Shown: one piece after another, positions 1 through 8,507 of the stretch
Position numbering within the stretch: the first letter of the stretch is position 1
Layout: every line of letters begins with the position of its first letter
NCBI GenBank assembly: GCA_022059125.1
Contig: JAEUWY010000023.1
Span: 1,302,001 to 1,366,000 of the forward strand
Source of the DNA: Corynespora cassiicola
Lineage: Eukaryota; Ascomycota; Dothideomycetes; Pleosporales; Corynesporascaceae
Length of the DNA: 64,000 bases
Direction: 5' to 3'
Notes under the pieces: model-generated
Databases searched by the model: none
Seen by the model: only the letters and a program-made list of their open reading frames with translations
What the model was told of the DNA's origin: nothing
Position numbers and translations under genes: made by a program

Positions 1-665
1 GACACAATCTCCCTGCGCTTGGCTGGATCATGTAGCTTCTCGGTGGTGGAGTGGAGTGAATAGATCTCGCGATACACGGCGAAGTCTTGGTAGAATACTG
101 CATTGCCGGACCCAATGGCACGGGCCGAGAGCTCGACACTGGGCTCCCAAAAGCCGACGGCATCGACATGGCCTGCTTTGAGCATAGCTGGAAAAGTGCC
201 CGAGCCACACGGCTCTTGTGAGCACGTGTTGCCGCTGACGGTCGTGTACTCGCCCCTCTTGGCACCGACGCTCTCCATGTACTTTTCCACGAAGTATCCG
301 GAGCTTGTTGCCTGTATGCAGCCAATCCTCTTGCCTTTGAGGTAGCTGGCGGCAGGAACCTTGTTTCTGTCGGCGACGATGCGGTATGCAACCTCGCTAA
401 TGGTGTAGATTATGCGCAGGTTCTTGTGGCTAGCATAGTTGCGCAAAGCTTGGGTTTCAGCGTTGGAGGCAAGATCTACGGTGGTGTCGGAGAAGAGGTT
501 CGGGATGCCTCCGTTGACTATGGTCACCGAGCCGTTGTAGAAGGACTCCTTTGCAATCTGCTCGGGAGTCCACTCGATGACACTCAGCGCACTGGCGATC
601 TTGAGTGCAGCATTGGCAAAGGACAAGGCCGGGAGGAGACAGAGACAGCGCCTGTACAAAGTCAT
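1..665 (-). CDS. Secreted SsuA/THI5-like substrate-binding protein, 3' end cut by window edge
   Basis: The minus strand is open from an ATG at 665-663 to the window edge, giving the first 221 residues without a stop or a needed intron. The N-terminus (MTLYRRCLCLLPALSFANA) looks like a signal peptide cleaved near residue 19, so the product is probably secreted. What follows reads like the periplasmic-binding-protein type II fold of the NMT1/THI5/SsuA group: an early strand plus a TPEQ segment, a NGGIPNLFSD stretch near residue 48, a KGKRIGC segment near 107, and a GHVDAVGFWEP segment near 165 typical of the second lobe. Bacterial relatives deliver nitrate, sulfonate or pyrimidine ligands to ABC transporters; the ligand of fungal secreted forms is not known to me. 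It is not the intracellular thiamine enzyme, which lacks a signal peptide. The upstream neighbour is divergent. Family assignment is by eye. Confidence 0.72.
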   Translation of the reverse strand, partial: MTLYRRCLCLLPALSFANAALKIASALSVIEWTPEQIAKESFYNGSVTIVNGGIPNLFSDTTVDLASNAETQALRNYASHKNLRIIYTISEVAYRIVADRNKVPAASYLKGKRIGCIQATSSGYFVEKYMESVGAKRGEYTTVSGNTCSQEPCGSGTFPAMLKAGHVDAVGFWEPSVELSARAIGSGNAVFYQDFAVYREIYSLHSTTEKLHDPAKRREIV

Positions 666-1430
666 GGCAAATGGCAGCGGTGCATGAAGGCTGGAAGTCG
701 GTGTCGAGGCAGACGTCTGGACAGGGCGGGTTTTTGTACTCACCTACCTACTATCCGGCAGTTGGCGTTCAAAGCGGCAATCAACGATCCAGACACGCTT
801 TAATATCCGGCACTTGGCGGATATGCGAGAGCGATGGGTGCGGAGATGAAGAAGCGTGTCGTGTTGTACATGCTCGCGGCGCGCGTCTGAACAGGCAGGC
901 GCGTGGGACAGGCACGTGAGGCGCGTCAGTCTCGTGTATGGGCACCTTCCGGGCAACAGCTGGGGGTGCGTCCGTACAAGGAAGGAGCAAGGCGAGGGGA
1001 AGTGACGGGCATGTGCCATCCTTGAGACGGCGGCTGCCTGTGTTGGATGGAGCACTGGCCTCGATGGACCCGAGTACATGCAGGCTGCCATGTTATACGT
1101 GAGAGTGCGAGAGTGATCAAAGGCGGCCGGCCCGTGGTTGCCACCACCAGACGGGGGCTGATGATCTGGCATGTGTTGGATGAGGTCAGGCCAGGGCAGA
1201 ACCGTGAGATGTCGAGGGCCTCGAGGTCCGGGGAGGGTCAGCGGGGCCCGGCGAGATATTGGCGTTGCGACGCTGATACAGGCGGTGTAGGGCAGGGTGT
1301 GGTCAATGCTGACGAGCGATGGGCGGGCGGCGATGAGATGGGAGAGGGGGGTGGGGGTCCTGGACGGCGTGTCAGCGTCCGACAAACAGACAGCAGACAA
1401 GCGCCCGAGTGGAGAGGGGACCACGGAACC

Positions 1431-1476
1431 GCAGCGGCAGCGGCAGCGGCAGCGGCAGCGGCAGCGGCAGCGGCAG
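1431..1476. repeat. Hexanucleotide microsatellite (GCAGCG)n followed by a GA-rich tract
   Basis: Nearly eight perfect copies of GCAGCG, followed directly by a purine-rich GA/GGGA tract to about 1510. It lies in the divergent promoter region and creates false Ala/Gln/Ser-repeat frames on both strands. Confidence 0.9.
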
Positions 1477-2279
1477 GAGAGAGAGAGGGAGAGGGAGAGG
1501 CAGAGGCAGGCCGGCCGTCGGCCAACGGACCCTATATACATGTGTATGTATGCATGTGTATACGTGGACGGCAGCGGGAGGGCAAACGGCAGCGGACAGA
1601 GCTGGCCGGGCGCTGGCCTCTCGGGCCGTGTGCGTACGGTACGGTGCGGTGCCTGGTGGGCGGCTGCCGGCCGGCTCGCGCGACCCGAGGGCCTGGGACG
1701 CGCTGGCTGAGCGAGCCCTGGAGTGGAGCGCCCGGCCACCCACCGCGCACCCACTGCGGAGAAGGGTACGGCGGGCTGCGGGCTGCGGGCTGCGAGCGGC
1801 GTGGGGAGGTGCAGCGCGTGATGTTGTGCTGAGCGGGCGGCAGCCGTGATTGGCGTGCCTTGTGCTCGAGCTGGCCGGCCTGTGGTGGGCGCGCTGCGGG
1901 CTTGCCGGGGGGGTTGCTGCTGGCCACCGCTGGCCACCGCTGGCGATGGCTGCTCGTTTTAACCGCGCCATGCAGCCCATTGCAGCCGGCCGGCTTCACG
2001 ATGCAGCCATGCAGCGTCTCGCCCGTGCGCGCCGCCGCCGCTCTATTGGCCGGGGAAGCGTGCTCTCCTGCCCGCTGGGCTAGCCTGGCTGCCGACGTCT
2101 GCTGGGCGTGCTCTCGCTGCTTGTGTCGGGCAACCAAAATGTCCATAATGTCCATGTCGTCCGCAGTCCTGGCCGACATGTCCAATGTCCACAGCCCGCA
2201 GTCCACCACCGCCTCTCCTCTCTGATGATCGTCATCGTTGGCCTCGCCGCCCGCCGCCAGCCCTCCTGATCGCTGCTGC

Positions 2280-2331
2280 TCCTCCTCCTCCTCCTCCTCC
2301 TCCTCCTCCTCCTCCTCCTCCTCCTCCTCCT
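2280..2331. repeat. Trinucleotide microsatellite (CCT)n
   Basis: About 17 uninterrupted CCT units, 250 bp upstream of the chosen start of the 283-residue gene, probably in its 5' leader or promoter. Read in frame from an ATG at 2238 it would give a poly-Ser head, which I reject as coding. Confidence 0.9.
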
Positions 2332-2582
2332 TCTCTTCCGCCCCCTCCTGCTGCTGTTGCGGTTGCTGCTCAACAAGCCGCTCTAGCTGCTGCAGCTTAG
2401 AGCTCCTCCTGTGTAGAGCCCTGCCCCGAGCTGCCTCTCGCCTGCCACCCTTCCGCCCTCGGCCTCTGTCCCCGTCCTCGACCGTCATCCTAGCTCGACT
2501 TCCCCACAACCGCACCGGCGAAGGCGAAGGCGACTGCGACCTGCCACCGCGCCGCATCGGCCTGCGTTCGAGGCCGCCCCCA

Positions 2583-3434
2583 ATGGCCACGCTCAAGACC
2601 AACTCCTCCCCACGCGACCCCAAGCCCGACCATGACCGTGCTCCTTTGGCCCGCGTCATGCGCGAATTCGAGGACCTGGTACTGGGCTTCGAGACGGGCC
2701 TTTTGCGCTCACTCGACGACTGCCATGCCAACATGTACGACAGCCAAGATAAAGACAGGACGTGGTGCCGGCAGGACGTGCGTGACGAGGCATGCCGCCT
2801 TGCCATCTCGGAGCTCAGTAGCAAGTACACGCGCAAGCACATTCGCCGCTCGCTCAACCAGGCCGAGTCTCACGGGAAGCGTGTCGAGGAGCAGCTCAAC
2901 CACACCCCTACCGCTGCCGCCGCCACCATCACCACGACCGCCAGTCTCAACAGTTCCACGCAAGTTCCTGGCCCTGACGACCTGGCCAGTATACACAACG
3001 GCTACTTCCGCCTCTACTCGACCGAGCTGTTTGACATGCTCGGCCAGCCTACCGATCTGCGCTTCGGCACCCTGCGTTTCCATGCACACGGTTCTGTCCC
3101 TGCCTTCGGTCCCGAGCACGGCTGGGTATCGCTCGAGATGGCTCTCAGTTCGTCCTTCTTCGTCGCCGACTCCATCGAGACGCTGCCCTTCCACGCCTTT
3201 CGCATGCCGCACGCGCCCTCGCTGCAGAACCGGGGCATATTGAGCCGTAAGCCCGAGGATGACGGCGCCTTTCCCGGTTACGACTCATGGCTGCTGTTTA
3301 CTTTTCTGGGAAATGGCTGCCTCAAGGTTGAGGTGCCCATCGAAATGTGCGCCGATGTTTACGGCGGGCCTCTAGTCGGTCGCGACAATGAGGAAGTTGT
3401 CTTTTGGGGCGTCTTCGTCGACGACGATGCATAG
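2583..3434 (+). CDS. Conserved-looking hypothetical protein, 283 aa, single exon
   Basis: I do not recognise this family. The start at 2583 was chosen because the frame upstream, back to 2238, is poly-Ser/Cys/Pro microsatellite, while from MATLKTN onward the sequence has balanced composition and strong third-position G/C. Residues about 23-105 are charged and probably helical (FEDLVLGFETGLLRSLDDCHAN, with a basic segment near 81-90). Residues about 107-128 are a Thr/Ala/Ser linker. Residues 134-283 look like a mixed alpha/beta domain with repeated aromatic strands, ending in VVFWGVFVDDDA. There is no signal peptide or membrane segment. It could be a fungal-specific nuclear or cytosolic protein. 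I assign no function. Confidence 0.7.
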   Translation: MATLKTNSSPRDPKPDHDRAPLARVMREFEDLVLGFETGLLRSLDDCHANMYDSQDKDRTWCRQDVRDEACRLAISELSSKYTRKHIRRSLNQAESHGKRVEEQLNHTPTAAAATITTTASLNSSTQVPGPDDLASIHNGYFRLYSTELFDMLGQPTDLRFGTLRFHAHGSVPAFGPEHGWVSLEMALSSSFFVADSIETLPFHAFRMPHAPSLQNRGILSRKPEDDGAFPGYDSWLLFTFLGNGCLKVEVPIEMCADVYGGPLVGRDNEEVVFWGVFVDDDA

Positions 3435-4162
3435 CACATGGCTACCTCCACCTCTGATAACACTTGACATGATCTGGCGTGATCCAAGGGAGTTTGTTGG
3501 CATGGTAGATGGGTGGGCGTTGCTTTTGGAGTTGGGCGCACGGACTCTCATCCTCCCACCATGGCGAGGCGCTTCGCGAGGTGTTATTAGCAGATCCACG
3601 GCCGACCTCTACGACTTTGACGATTTTCCTTTTGTTTTCCTGGTCCCATTTCCGCTGACGAGCGCATACATTGCAGCGTACTTCCTGGATACTTCCTGCA
3701 TCTTTCGTTCCTTGGCTCTGTACGCAACGCCCAGAGCCCAGAGCAGCATCCAAGCTCAACTTGTCCCTCCCTTGTGGGCAGCCTTCTGTCATTGCATTTT
3801 CTCCTTGGTTTTGCAGGGAGGAACAAAAAAACCGGTCCAAGATTAGTCGGAGAAGAATGGTAGATGAAAAGCAGGACGAGACGCCACACTTTCGGTCACC
3901 TGTGTAGTTTCTGTACACTCATAATGGTAGATGAGATCGCAATGGAAAAAAAGAGACTCAGATGCCTGGAGGTACGTGCTTTGGCGCTAGTCCTTGACGT
4001 CACGTGCGTTCCGACTTTTTCGGAACTTTAACGTTTACCGTACCACGCCAGAAATAACTTTCTCTCTCACCACTTCCGCGCCCCACATAGCTTTGATTCT
4101 TTCTACACTCCGGCTGCCGCCTGCTTCTTCGTTCTATATACATCGACCCTGTCTCTGTAATC
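3435..4162. other. Intergenic region between the 283-aa gene and the basic-protein gene
   Basis: No gene seen. It holds the 3' end of the upstream transcript and the promoter of the gene at 4163, including the CRE/E-box at 3995-4006 and a TATATA at 4135-4140. The latter is only 23 bp from the ATG, so it may not be a working TATA box. Confidence 0.5.
3995..4006. promoter_or_regulatory. Overlapping CRE (TGACGTCA) and E-box (CACGTG)
   Basis: A perfect 8 bp palindromic CRE, bound by ATF/CREB-type bZIP factors, overlaps a perfect CACGTG, bound by bHLH factors. It lies about 160 bp upstream of the ATG at 4163. Binding is inferred from the motif and distance only. Confidence 0.45.
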
Positions 4163-5103
4163 ATGGACGACGTTGACATGGCGGGTGCCACCTCTGCGAA
4201 ATCACCAAGGCGACCACGCGCTGGCCAGGCCGTTGTAGACGCCAAGCGAGCCGCCAGAGCTGAGCGGAAGCAGACCAGCGCAGTGCGCAAGACGGAGAAA
4301 AATGCCACCAAGGCTGCACGCAAAAAGTCTGGCGTCTTGCATAGGAAAGTCCTCAAGGAGCGCAAGGCCTTTCAACAGCTTTTCCAGGCCGATGAGGGCA
4401 AAGCGCTCGACACACTTCTCGACGGCCTTGGCGGCTTTGGTCTCACCAACCCTTCAGCTCCCCAAAAGACAGCAAACAAAAAACCAGGTATTTCGAGCCT
4501 CTTCCTCCGCTGTCTGGTTGAGCATTTGTGCTAACCTTATACCTACAGATGCTCCAGCCTCGCAGCCCCTTCAGGAGACATCACTTGCTTCCAATTCTCT
4601 TCATGGTCCAGACAAAAGCAATGAAGTCGTCAACGATCCAGGTGAGCTGCTAGTTTCTCTCGCGATTTTCCCGTTCCATTTTCTCTATCCATGGTATCAC
4701 TGCACCACGGACGACTAACATGCGTTGAGGTCACGTGGAATCGGCAAAATCGGCAAAATCAGCTAGGAAGGAACGCGCCCTCAATAAGAAACAGGAAGCG
4801 ATTAAAAAAGCCGCTGAGAGACGTGGTATGACTGTGGAGGAGTTGCAAATGCAGAAAAAAGAGAGACGAGTCGAAAAGCAGGAGCGGAAGCTTCAGCGAC
4901 AGCAGAAGTCAGCAGAGGGACAGGGAATCAGTCTCGAGAACTATAACAAGGCGCAGCAGGACAGTAAGAGGAAGAAGAGGCAGAAGAGGCAGAACGCCAA
5001 GAATGCACGAGTCCAACAGGCCGAAGCAGACAAGCCCCATTCCAACGGTGCCAGTCTTCCTAACATGGGCATTGTCGACTTCGGTGCGCCAATGGAACTC
5101 TAG
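4163..5103 (+). CDS. Lys/Arg-rich, probably nuclear/nucleolar protein, 263 aa, three exons
   Basis: Exons 4163-4487, 4549-4641 and 4730-5103 join to 263 residues. Intron 1 (4488-4548, 61 bp) starts GTATTT, has GCTAAC and ends ACAG. Intron 2 (4642-4729, 88 bp) starts GTGAGC, has GACTAAC and ends TGAG. Both break codons after the first base, and the frame is kept only with these borders. The protein has an acidic start (MDDVDMAG), a basic helix-prone region (about 25-80), a Ser/Thr/Pro linker across the introns, a long charged coiled-coil-like stretch (about 145-230) with an NLS-like cluster SKRKKRQKRQ at 218-227, and a short hydrophobic tail ending VDFGAPMEL. Such composition is usual in nucleolar and ribosome-assembly proteins. 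I do not recognise the family, so localisation is inference. Confidence 0.75.
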
Positions 5104-5257
5104 AGGATGGCGCCTCGCTGCAGCGGATGAGTACGTTCCTGAGACCGACTTTGGTTTATAATCATCTTATGCTCCCTTTTACCGGCATACAGCCCTCTTG
5201 GACATCTCCAGTCGCCGAGGGGGGTAGAGATGGGCAAACCTGGATACTATGATACCC

Positions 5258-5263
5258 AATAAA
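5258..5263 (+). terminator. Candidate polyadenylation signal AATAAA
   Basis: A canonical AATAAA 155 bp after the stop of the basic-protein gene, followed by A/T-rich sequence. It fits as the 3' end signal of that transcript, ahead of the convergent oxidase gene. Confidence 0.45.
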
Positions 5264-5652
5264 ATAAGCTTTGCACATGTTTCAAAGGAACTAGCTGTAT
5301 TATTTCGTTTGTACGAGGCTTCAATAATGATCATCCTGACAGCCAACGAAAGACACTGAGATCGATTTTGAAGCAGGTTATCCTAAAGGCAAAGTGTTCG
5401 TGTATTGTCAATTTGTCCCTGAAAAACATATAATCGTCTTGGTTCAATAAGATAACACATGGCGATAGGCAAGGTTATACACCATCTTGCACAATTTCCC
5501 TAGCCCCCATGGCGTAATACCATCTTTACTTGAACAAGAGGCACCAGATAGTAAGTACCTATGCAGTAAAGTGAGCATAGATGTAAGATGAAAGAAACTG
5601 TCAATAACTATCAACTCATCGTTAAAGCCTAACAGTAAAACGAGACAAAAGG
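5264..5652. other. Convergent intergenic region
   Basis: About 390 bp between the 3' ends of two convergent genes; it presumably holds both 3' UTRs. The open frame at 5444-5701 on the minus strand is a shadow overlapping the last exon of the oxidase. Confidence 0.5.
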
Positions 5653-7513
5653 TCACAGGTGGGCTTTTAGGCTTTCGTTTTCCCGGAACCGCTTTGGCCA
5701 AATGCCCTGTTTGCCGGGAGACAGGATGCCATTGGGATCAAGCGCATCCTTAAGTGTTTCCACAAAGCGACGATAGGCATGGTTATTGAAGTCGTATAAC
5801 GAAGCCACGAGGTCTAAAACAATTCAGCCGAGCCACATGTTAAAAGATCGGGTTGTTTCATTACCCATGGTGTTGATATGGCTTCTGTATTTGCTGAACC
5901 CCCTTTTCTTTCCCTCTTCGAAGAGATTATGGAAGATATTCTCGACAGCTTGGCGGTGATTGAGATTGGTTTTGTCAAAGGTCATCATGTTGACGAAAAT
6001 GACGTGCCGCTCGTGCATGAAAAAGTCGCAGAACAAATCAAACCCTTCGGATTCACAGACCCTAAAAGGAAGTCAGGATGGGTCATGATGGGGTGACATA
6101 ATAGTTTACCTTTTGGCTGTCTTGACCCAGTCAATTATAACCTTGCCATTGGATGGGATTATGGGACTGTAATCGTAATGTGCCCCAATTCCACCACCGT
6201 CCTTGGGTAGCCTGAACTGAACCATTGGCAAGCTCCACAGGGATGGCACGCCTACGAAAAAGCCGCCATGAGGTTCCGGAATTTCCGCTGGATTCAGAAT
6301 TTCGCCGTCCGCAGCAGAGAATAGCTCCCCTAACAAGCGCCCTTTTGGCGCTTGCTTCATCACAATCTTTTTCAGCTCGTCAAAATGAGCTTGGATAACA
6401 TTCTTCGCCCCATAAAGCCCAAACTTGACGTTCCAGTAGCCAATGCCAAGTTTTTTCTGAAGCTCAGAAATCCGCCACTGGGGTATAGGGCCTAATTCGG
6501 GCCATAATTCTTCACGCTTTCCGGTCATACCCAGCCACTCGACGATATTAGAGACATAGACCGTATTAGGCAGCAGCCCATTGCGGCGGAGTGGGCCGAA
6601 TACGTTGATAATCGTTTCTACATCCTCAAAATCGGGCATGTCAAAAGAGCAAGACATGAATGCCTGTGGTGCGGGTGTGAGCCATATGCCGAGTTTGGTC
6701 ACAATTCCGAGATTCGACTGTAGGAACAACCCCTCGATACTGGGTCCAAAAGTGAATTTGGAAAGGTGGGATGACGGAGATGTAGAGACGGCAAATTGGC
6801 CAGTTCGCACCAAGTCCCCATCTGCAAGCATGGCTTCTACCCCGCAAATGTGTTGATGGTGTGTCGCGGTCGGTGTAAAACCAGTGCCGCGGTCAACTGA
6901 ATTACCGATCACAGATCCCCACCCTAGAGACGGCACCGAGGGCCATACGTTCAATTTGTGTCTCACACAGTGCTCATAAAGCTCTGTGAATGTAACACCG
7001 GGTTCCACGACGGCGTAGGCATACTCGGCGTTTACTTCGATAATTTTATTCATACGGTGAAGATCAAGTGCGACGGAGCCATTGACGCGAGGAGCAGGAC
7101 CACCGTATCTGATGCATTCAATGGTTAGTCATCTATGAAGCAATCAAGGGAAATGCCTTTTACCCTAGATTCTTCCCTCTTGAAAATGTCCAGAGCGGGA
7201 TACTATATTCGTTCGATGTTTTCAGGATACTTTTGAGCTCATCAATGTTTTTCGGTCGAACAGCAGCGCAAGGCATCTTGCGCCTCCCTTCGGCCTCCCA
7301 TAGCTCGTACGGATCAACATACTCGACCAGCGCATCGCCCTGGAGTACTTGCTCATGGCCAACAACTGCCATATACTGCAGGATCGCGGCATCAAATGCA
7401 TACTGAGTCACTCCAGGAGGGAGTACCGACGCAAGTGGCGCTGTTATCGAGTCTTTGAACAGGCTGTGATGTATTGATTGATACTCAGCGTCAGTGTAAG
7501 TTGGCGGAGGCAT
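5653..7513 (-). CDS. Vanillyl-alcohol-oxidase-family FAD-linked oxidase, 568 aa, four exons
   Basis: Exons on the minus strand are 7513-7164, 7108-6110, 6061-5865 and 5813-5653. The introns (7163-7109, 6109-6062, 5864-5814; 55, 48 and 51 bp) all start GTAA and end AG, and the join gives 568 residues, close to the roughly 560 of Penicillium vanillyl-alcohol oxidase (VAO). The order is that of the VAO/PCMH family: an FAD-binding N-domain with IPLWTFSRGKNLG (105-117) followed by YGGPAPR, then the substrate/cap domain. His427 in GIGAHYDYSP matches the VAO histidine that holds FAD covalently, and Tyr508-Arg509 match the VAO Tyr-Arg pair that stabilises the phenolate. Glu242 in PSIEGLF stands where, from memory, VAO has its catalytic Asp. 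The C-terminus has LDPNGILSPGKQGIWP. Known members oxidise 4-hydroxybenzylic alcohols and allylphenols to aldehydes, giving H2O2; the exact substrate here is unknown. There is no signal peptide. It is the last intact gene before the AT-rich block. Confidence 0.93.
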
Positions 7514-7543
7514 GGTAGAGGACGTAGATGTGAATGGGATTTA

Positions 7544-7554
7544 GATAAGATAAG
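7544..7554. promoter_or_regulatory. Two overlapping GATAAG sites upstream of the oxidase
   Basis: GATAAGATAAG lies 31 bp upstream of the oxidase ATG. GATA-type zinc fingers, such as the nitrogen regulator AreA/NIT2, bind such clustered sites in ascomycetes. The close spacing to the start codon makes the role uncertain. Confidence 0.35.
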
Positions 7555-7596
7555 ATGTATTTAAGAAGGGGTGTTCTGTACCAAGTAGTAAGTACG

Positions 7597-7684
7597 GACT
7601 TTCTATTCAAAGAGCTGTAGGAGTCCCTTTCTCTCAGCTTTGCTGGGCCAGGACTAAACAGCAAGTACTGATCAGACTTTCTAT
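7597..7684 (-). mobile_element. 68 bp non-mutated stub of a non-LTR-like element with 10 bp target duplication
   Basis: Positions 7609-7672 match the terminal 64 bp of the elements at 14637-16207 and 48061-49545, but keep C/G where those have T/A. The insert (7607-7674) is flanked by GACTTTCTAT at 7597-7606 and 7675-7684. In the element's coding sense this is its 3' tip, so the stub looks like a strongly 5'-truncated insertion. It lies about 95 bp upstream of the oxidase ATG, probably within its promoter. Confidence 0.75.
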
Positions 7685-7767
7685 AAAGCGTACAGGTGTA
7701 AATATATCGTAAATTAAGTTAAAGCTCCCCCACATGTGGAGAGAACCCCACATTTGTAAAAAAGCTA

Positions 7768-7940
7768 ACGTAAATTATAAGCGAGTGGCCACTACAAGCG
7801 AGTGGCCATATCTAATGCCAAGTATTTATATAAAGTTTAAAAGCTTAATAACTTTTTACTTATAATAGATATTTAAATAAAAATATAATATTAAAAAAGC
7901 TGAAATTTATAGCTTTTTATAAATATAGAAAGATAATATT
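7768..7940 (+). mobile_element. Truncated TA-target element with two 17 bp tip repeats
   Basis: After a TA (7766-7767) the sequence begins ACGTAAATTATAAGCGAG. It has two 17 bp tandem units (7777-7793, 7794-7810; ATAAGCGAGTGGCCACT and a variant), followed by about 130 bp homologous to the arms of the MITE at 30154-31275. The other end is missing; the element breaks into a fragment of a Tc1-type inverted repeat. It marks the edge of the AT-rich block. Confidence 0.65.
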
Positions 7941-7984
7941 AAAAAAAAACTAAAAAAAAGTTATACTTTTTAAACTAGTATAAC
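7941..7984. mobile_element. Orphan fragment of a Tc1-type terminal inverted repeat
   Basis: Resembles positions about 14-55 of the inverted repeat of the element at 51992 (AAAAAAAGTTATACTTTTTAAAC followed by a near GTATAACT). It is then interrupted by the start of a Gypsy-A LTR. The outer CAGTGGGG tip is not recognisable. Confidence 0.5.
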
Positions 7985-8385
7985 TGTAACAAATATTGCG
8001 AAACTCTAGCTATTCTGTATTTATATTAGCGTATAAAGTAAGTAAGCTATATAAAACCTGCGCTTAATACATATTTTAAATATAATAAATATTATTTTTA
8101 AAATTACTATAGTGGGGTAACATTAAAATAGTTTAATCGAAAAAAGAGCAGTTTTTAAACTGGTATAGCTTTCTAACTAGACTAGCTATAAAAATAAAAA
8201 AAAATTAGTTTAATAGAGATTTATTAAAACTTTAAGTTTAAAAAAGAAAAATTAGAGTTTATATTATAGTTAAAAGGTTATAAATAAGCTTAAAGTAGAG
8301 GTAAAAAAAATACAAAATTAAGTGCTGATTTATTTTTTATCTAGCGTAAAATTTAATTTTTTATTTAATTACTATAAACCTGTAA

Positions 8386-8413
8386 ACTATATATATATAT
8401 ATATATATATATC
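8386..8413. repeat. (AT)n microsatellite
   Basis: A run of alternating TA inside Tc1-type element 1. Similar runs occur near 11963-11990, 58408-58424 and 63934-63949. Confidence 0.85.
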
Positions 8414-8507
8414 TTTATTATAACTTTCTCTTTTAAAAAAAATAATAATAGAATCTTTTTTTTTAAAAAATCAAACTATATAAATAAATTAATAATTAAT
8501 GAAATTA

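Larger units (their letters stand above)
666..2582. other. Divergent intergenic region, GC-rich, with microsatellites
   Basis: About 1.9 kb between the divergent starts of the binding-protein gene and the 283-residue gene. I see no convincing gene: the long open frames on both strands are low-complexity (Arg/Ala/Pro/Gly or poly-Ser/Glu) products of GC bias and microsatellites. It must hold both promoters. A TATA-like CCTATATACA at 1531-1540 sits in an alternating purine-pyrimidine stretch (1534-1563). Confidence 0.6.

Noticed and set aside
744..1937. 397-codon open frame on the minus strand, and others near 1047-1832 and 1532-2857
   Set aside because: Low-complexity Arg/Ala/Pro/Ser or Glu runs generated by GC-rich DNA and microsatellites. 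No domain-like composition, and mutually overlapping on both strands.
2238..2582. N-terminal extension of the 283-residue protein from an ATG at 2238
   Set aside because: The extension is translated (CCT)n microsatellite and Cys/Ser/Pro-rich leader; normal composition starts at 2583.
3442..3918. Minus-strand frames of 100-158 codons downstream of the 283-residue gene
   Set aside because: Mutually overlapping, no consistent splice structure or recognisable domain, and a normal length for chance frames in this composition.
5444..5701. 85-codon frame on the minus strand
   Set aside because: Overlaps the last exon of the oxidase in another frame and has no independent support.
6581..6856. Plus-strand frame inside the oxidase
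   Set aside because: Antisense shadow of exon 2 of the oxidase.
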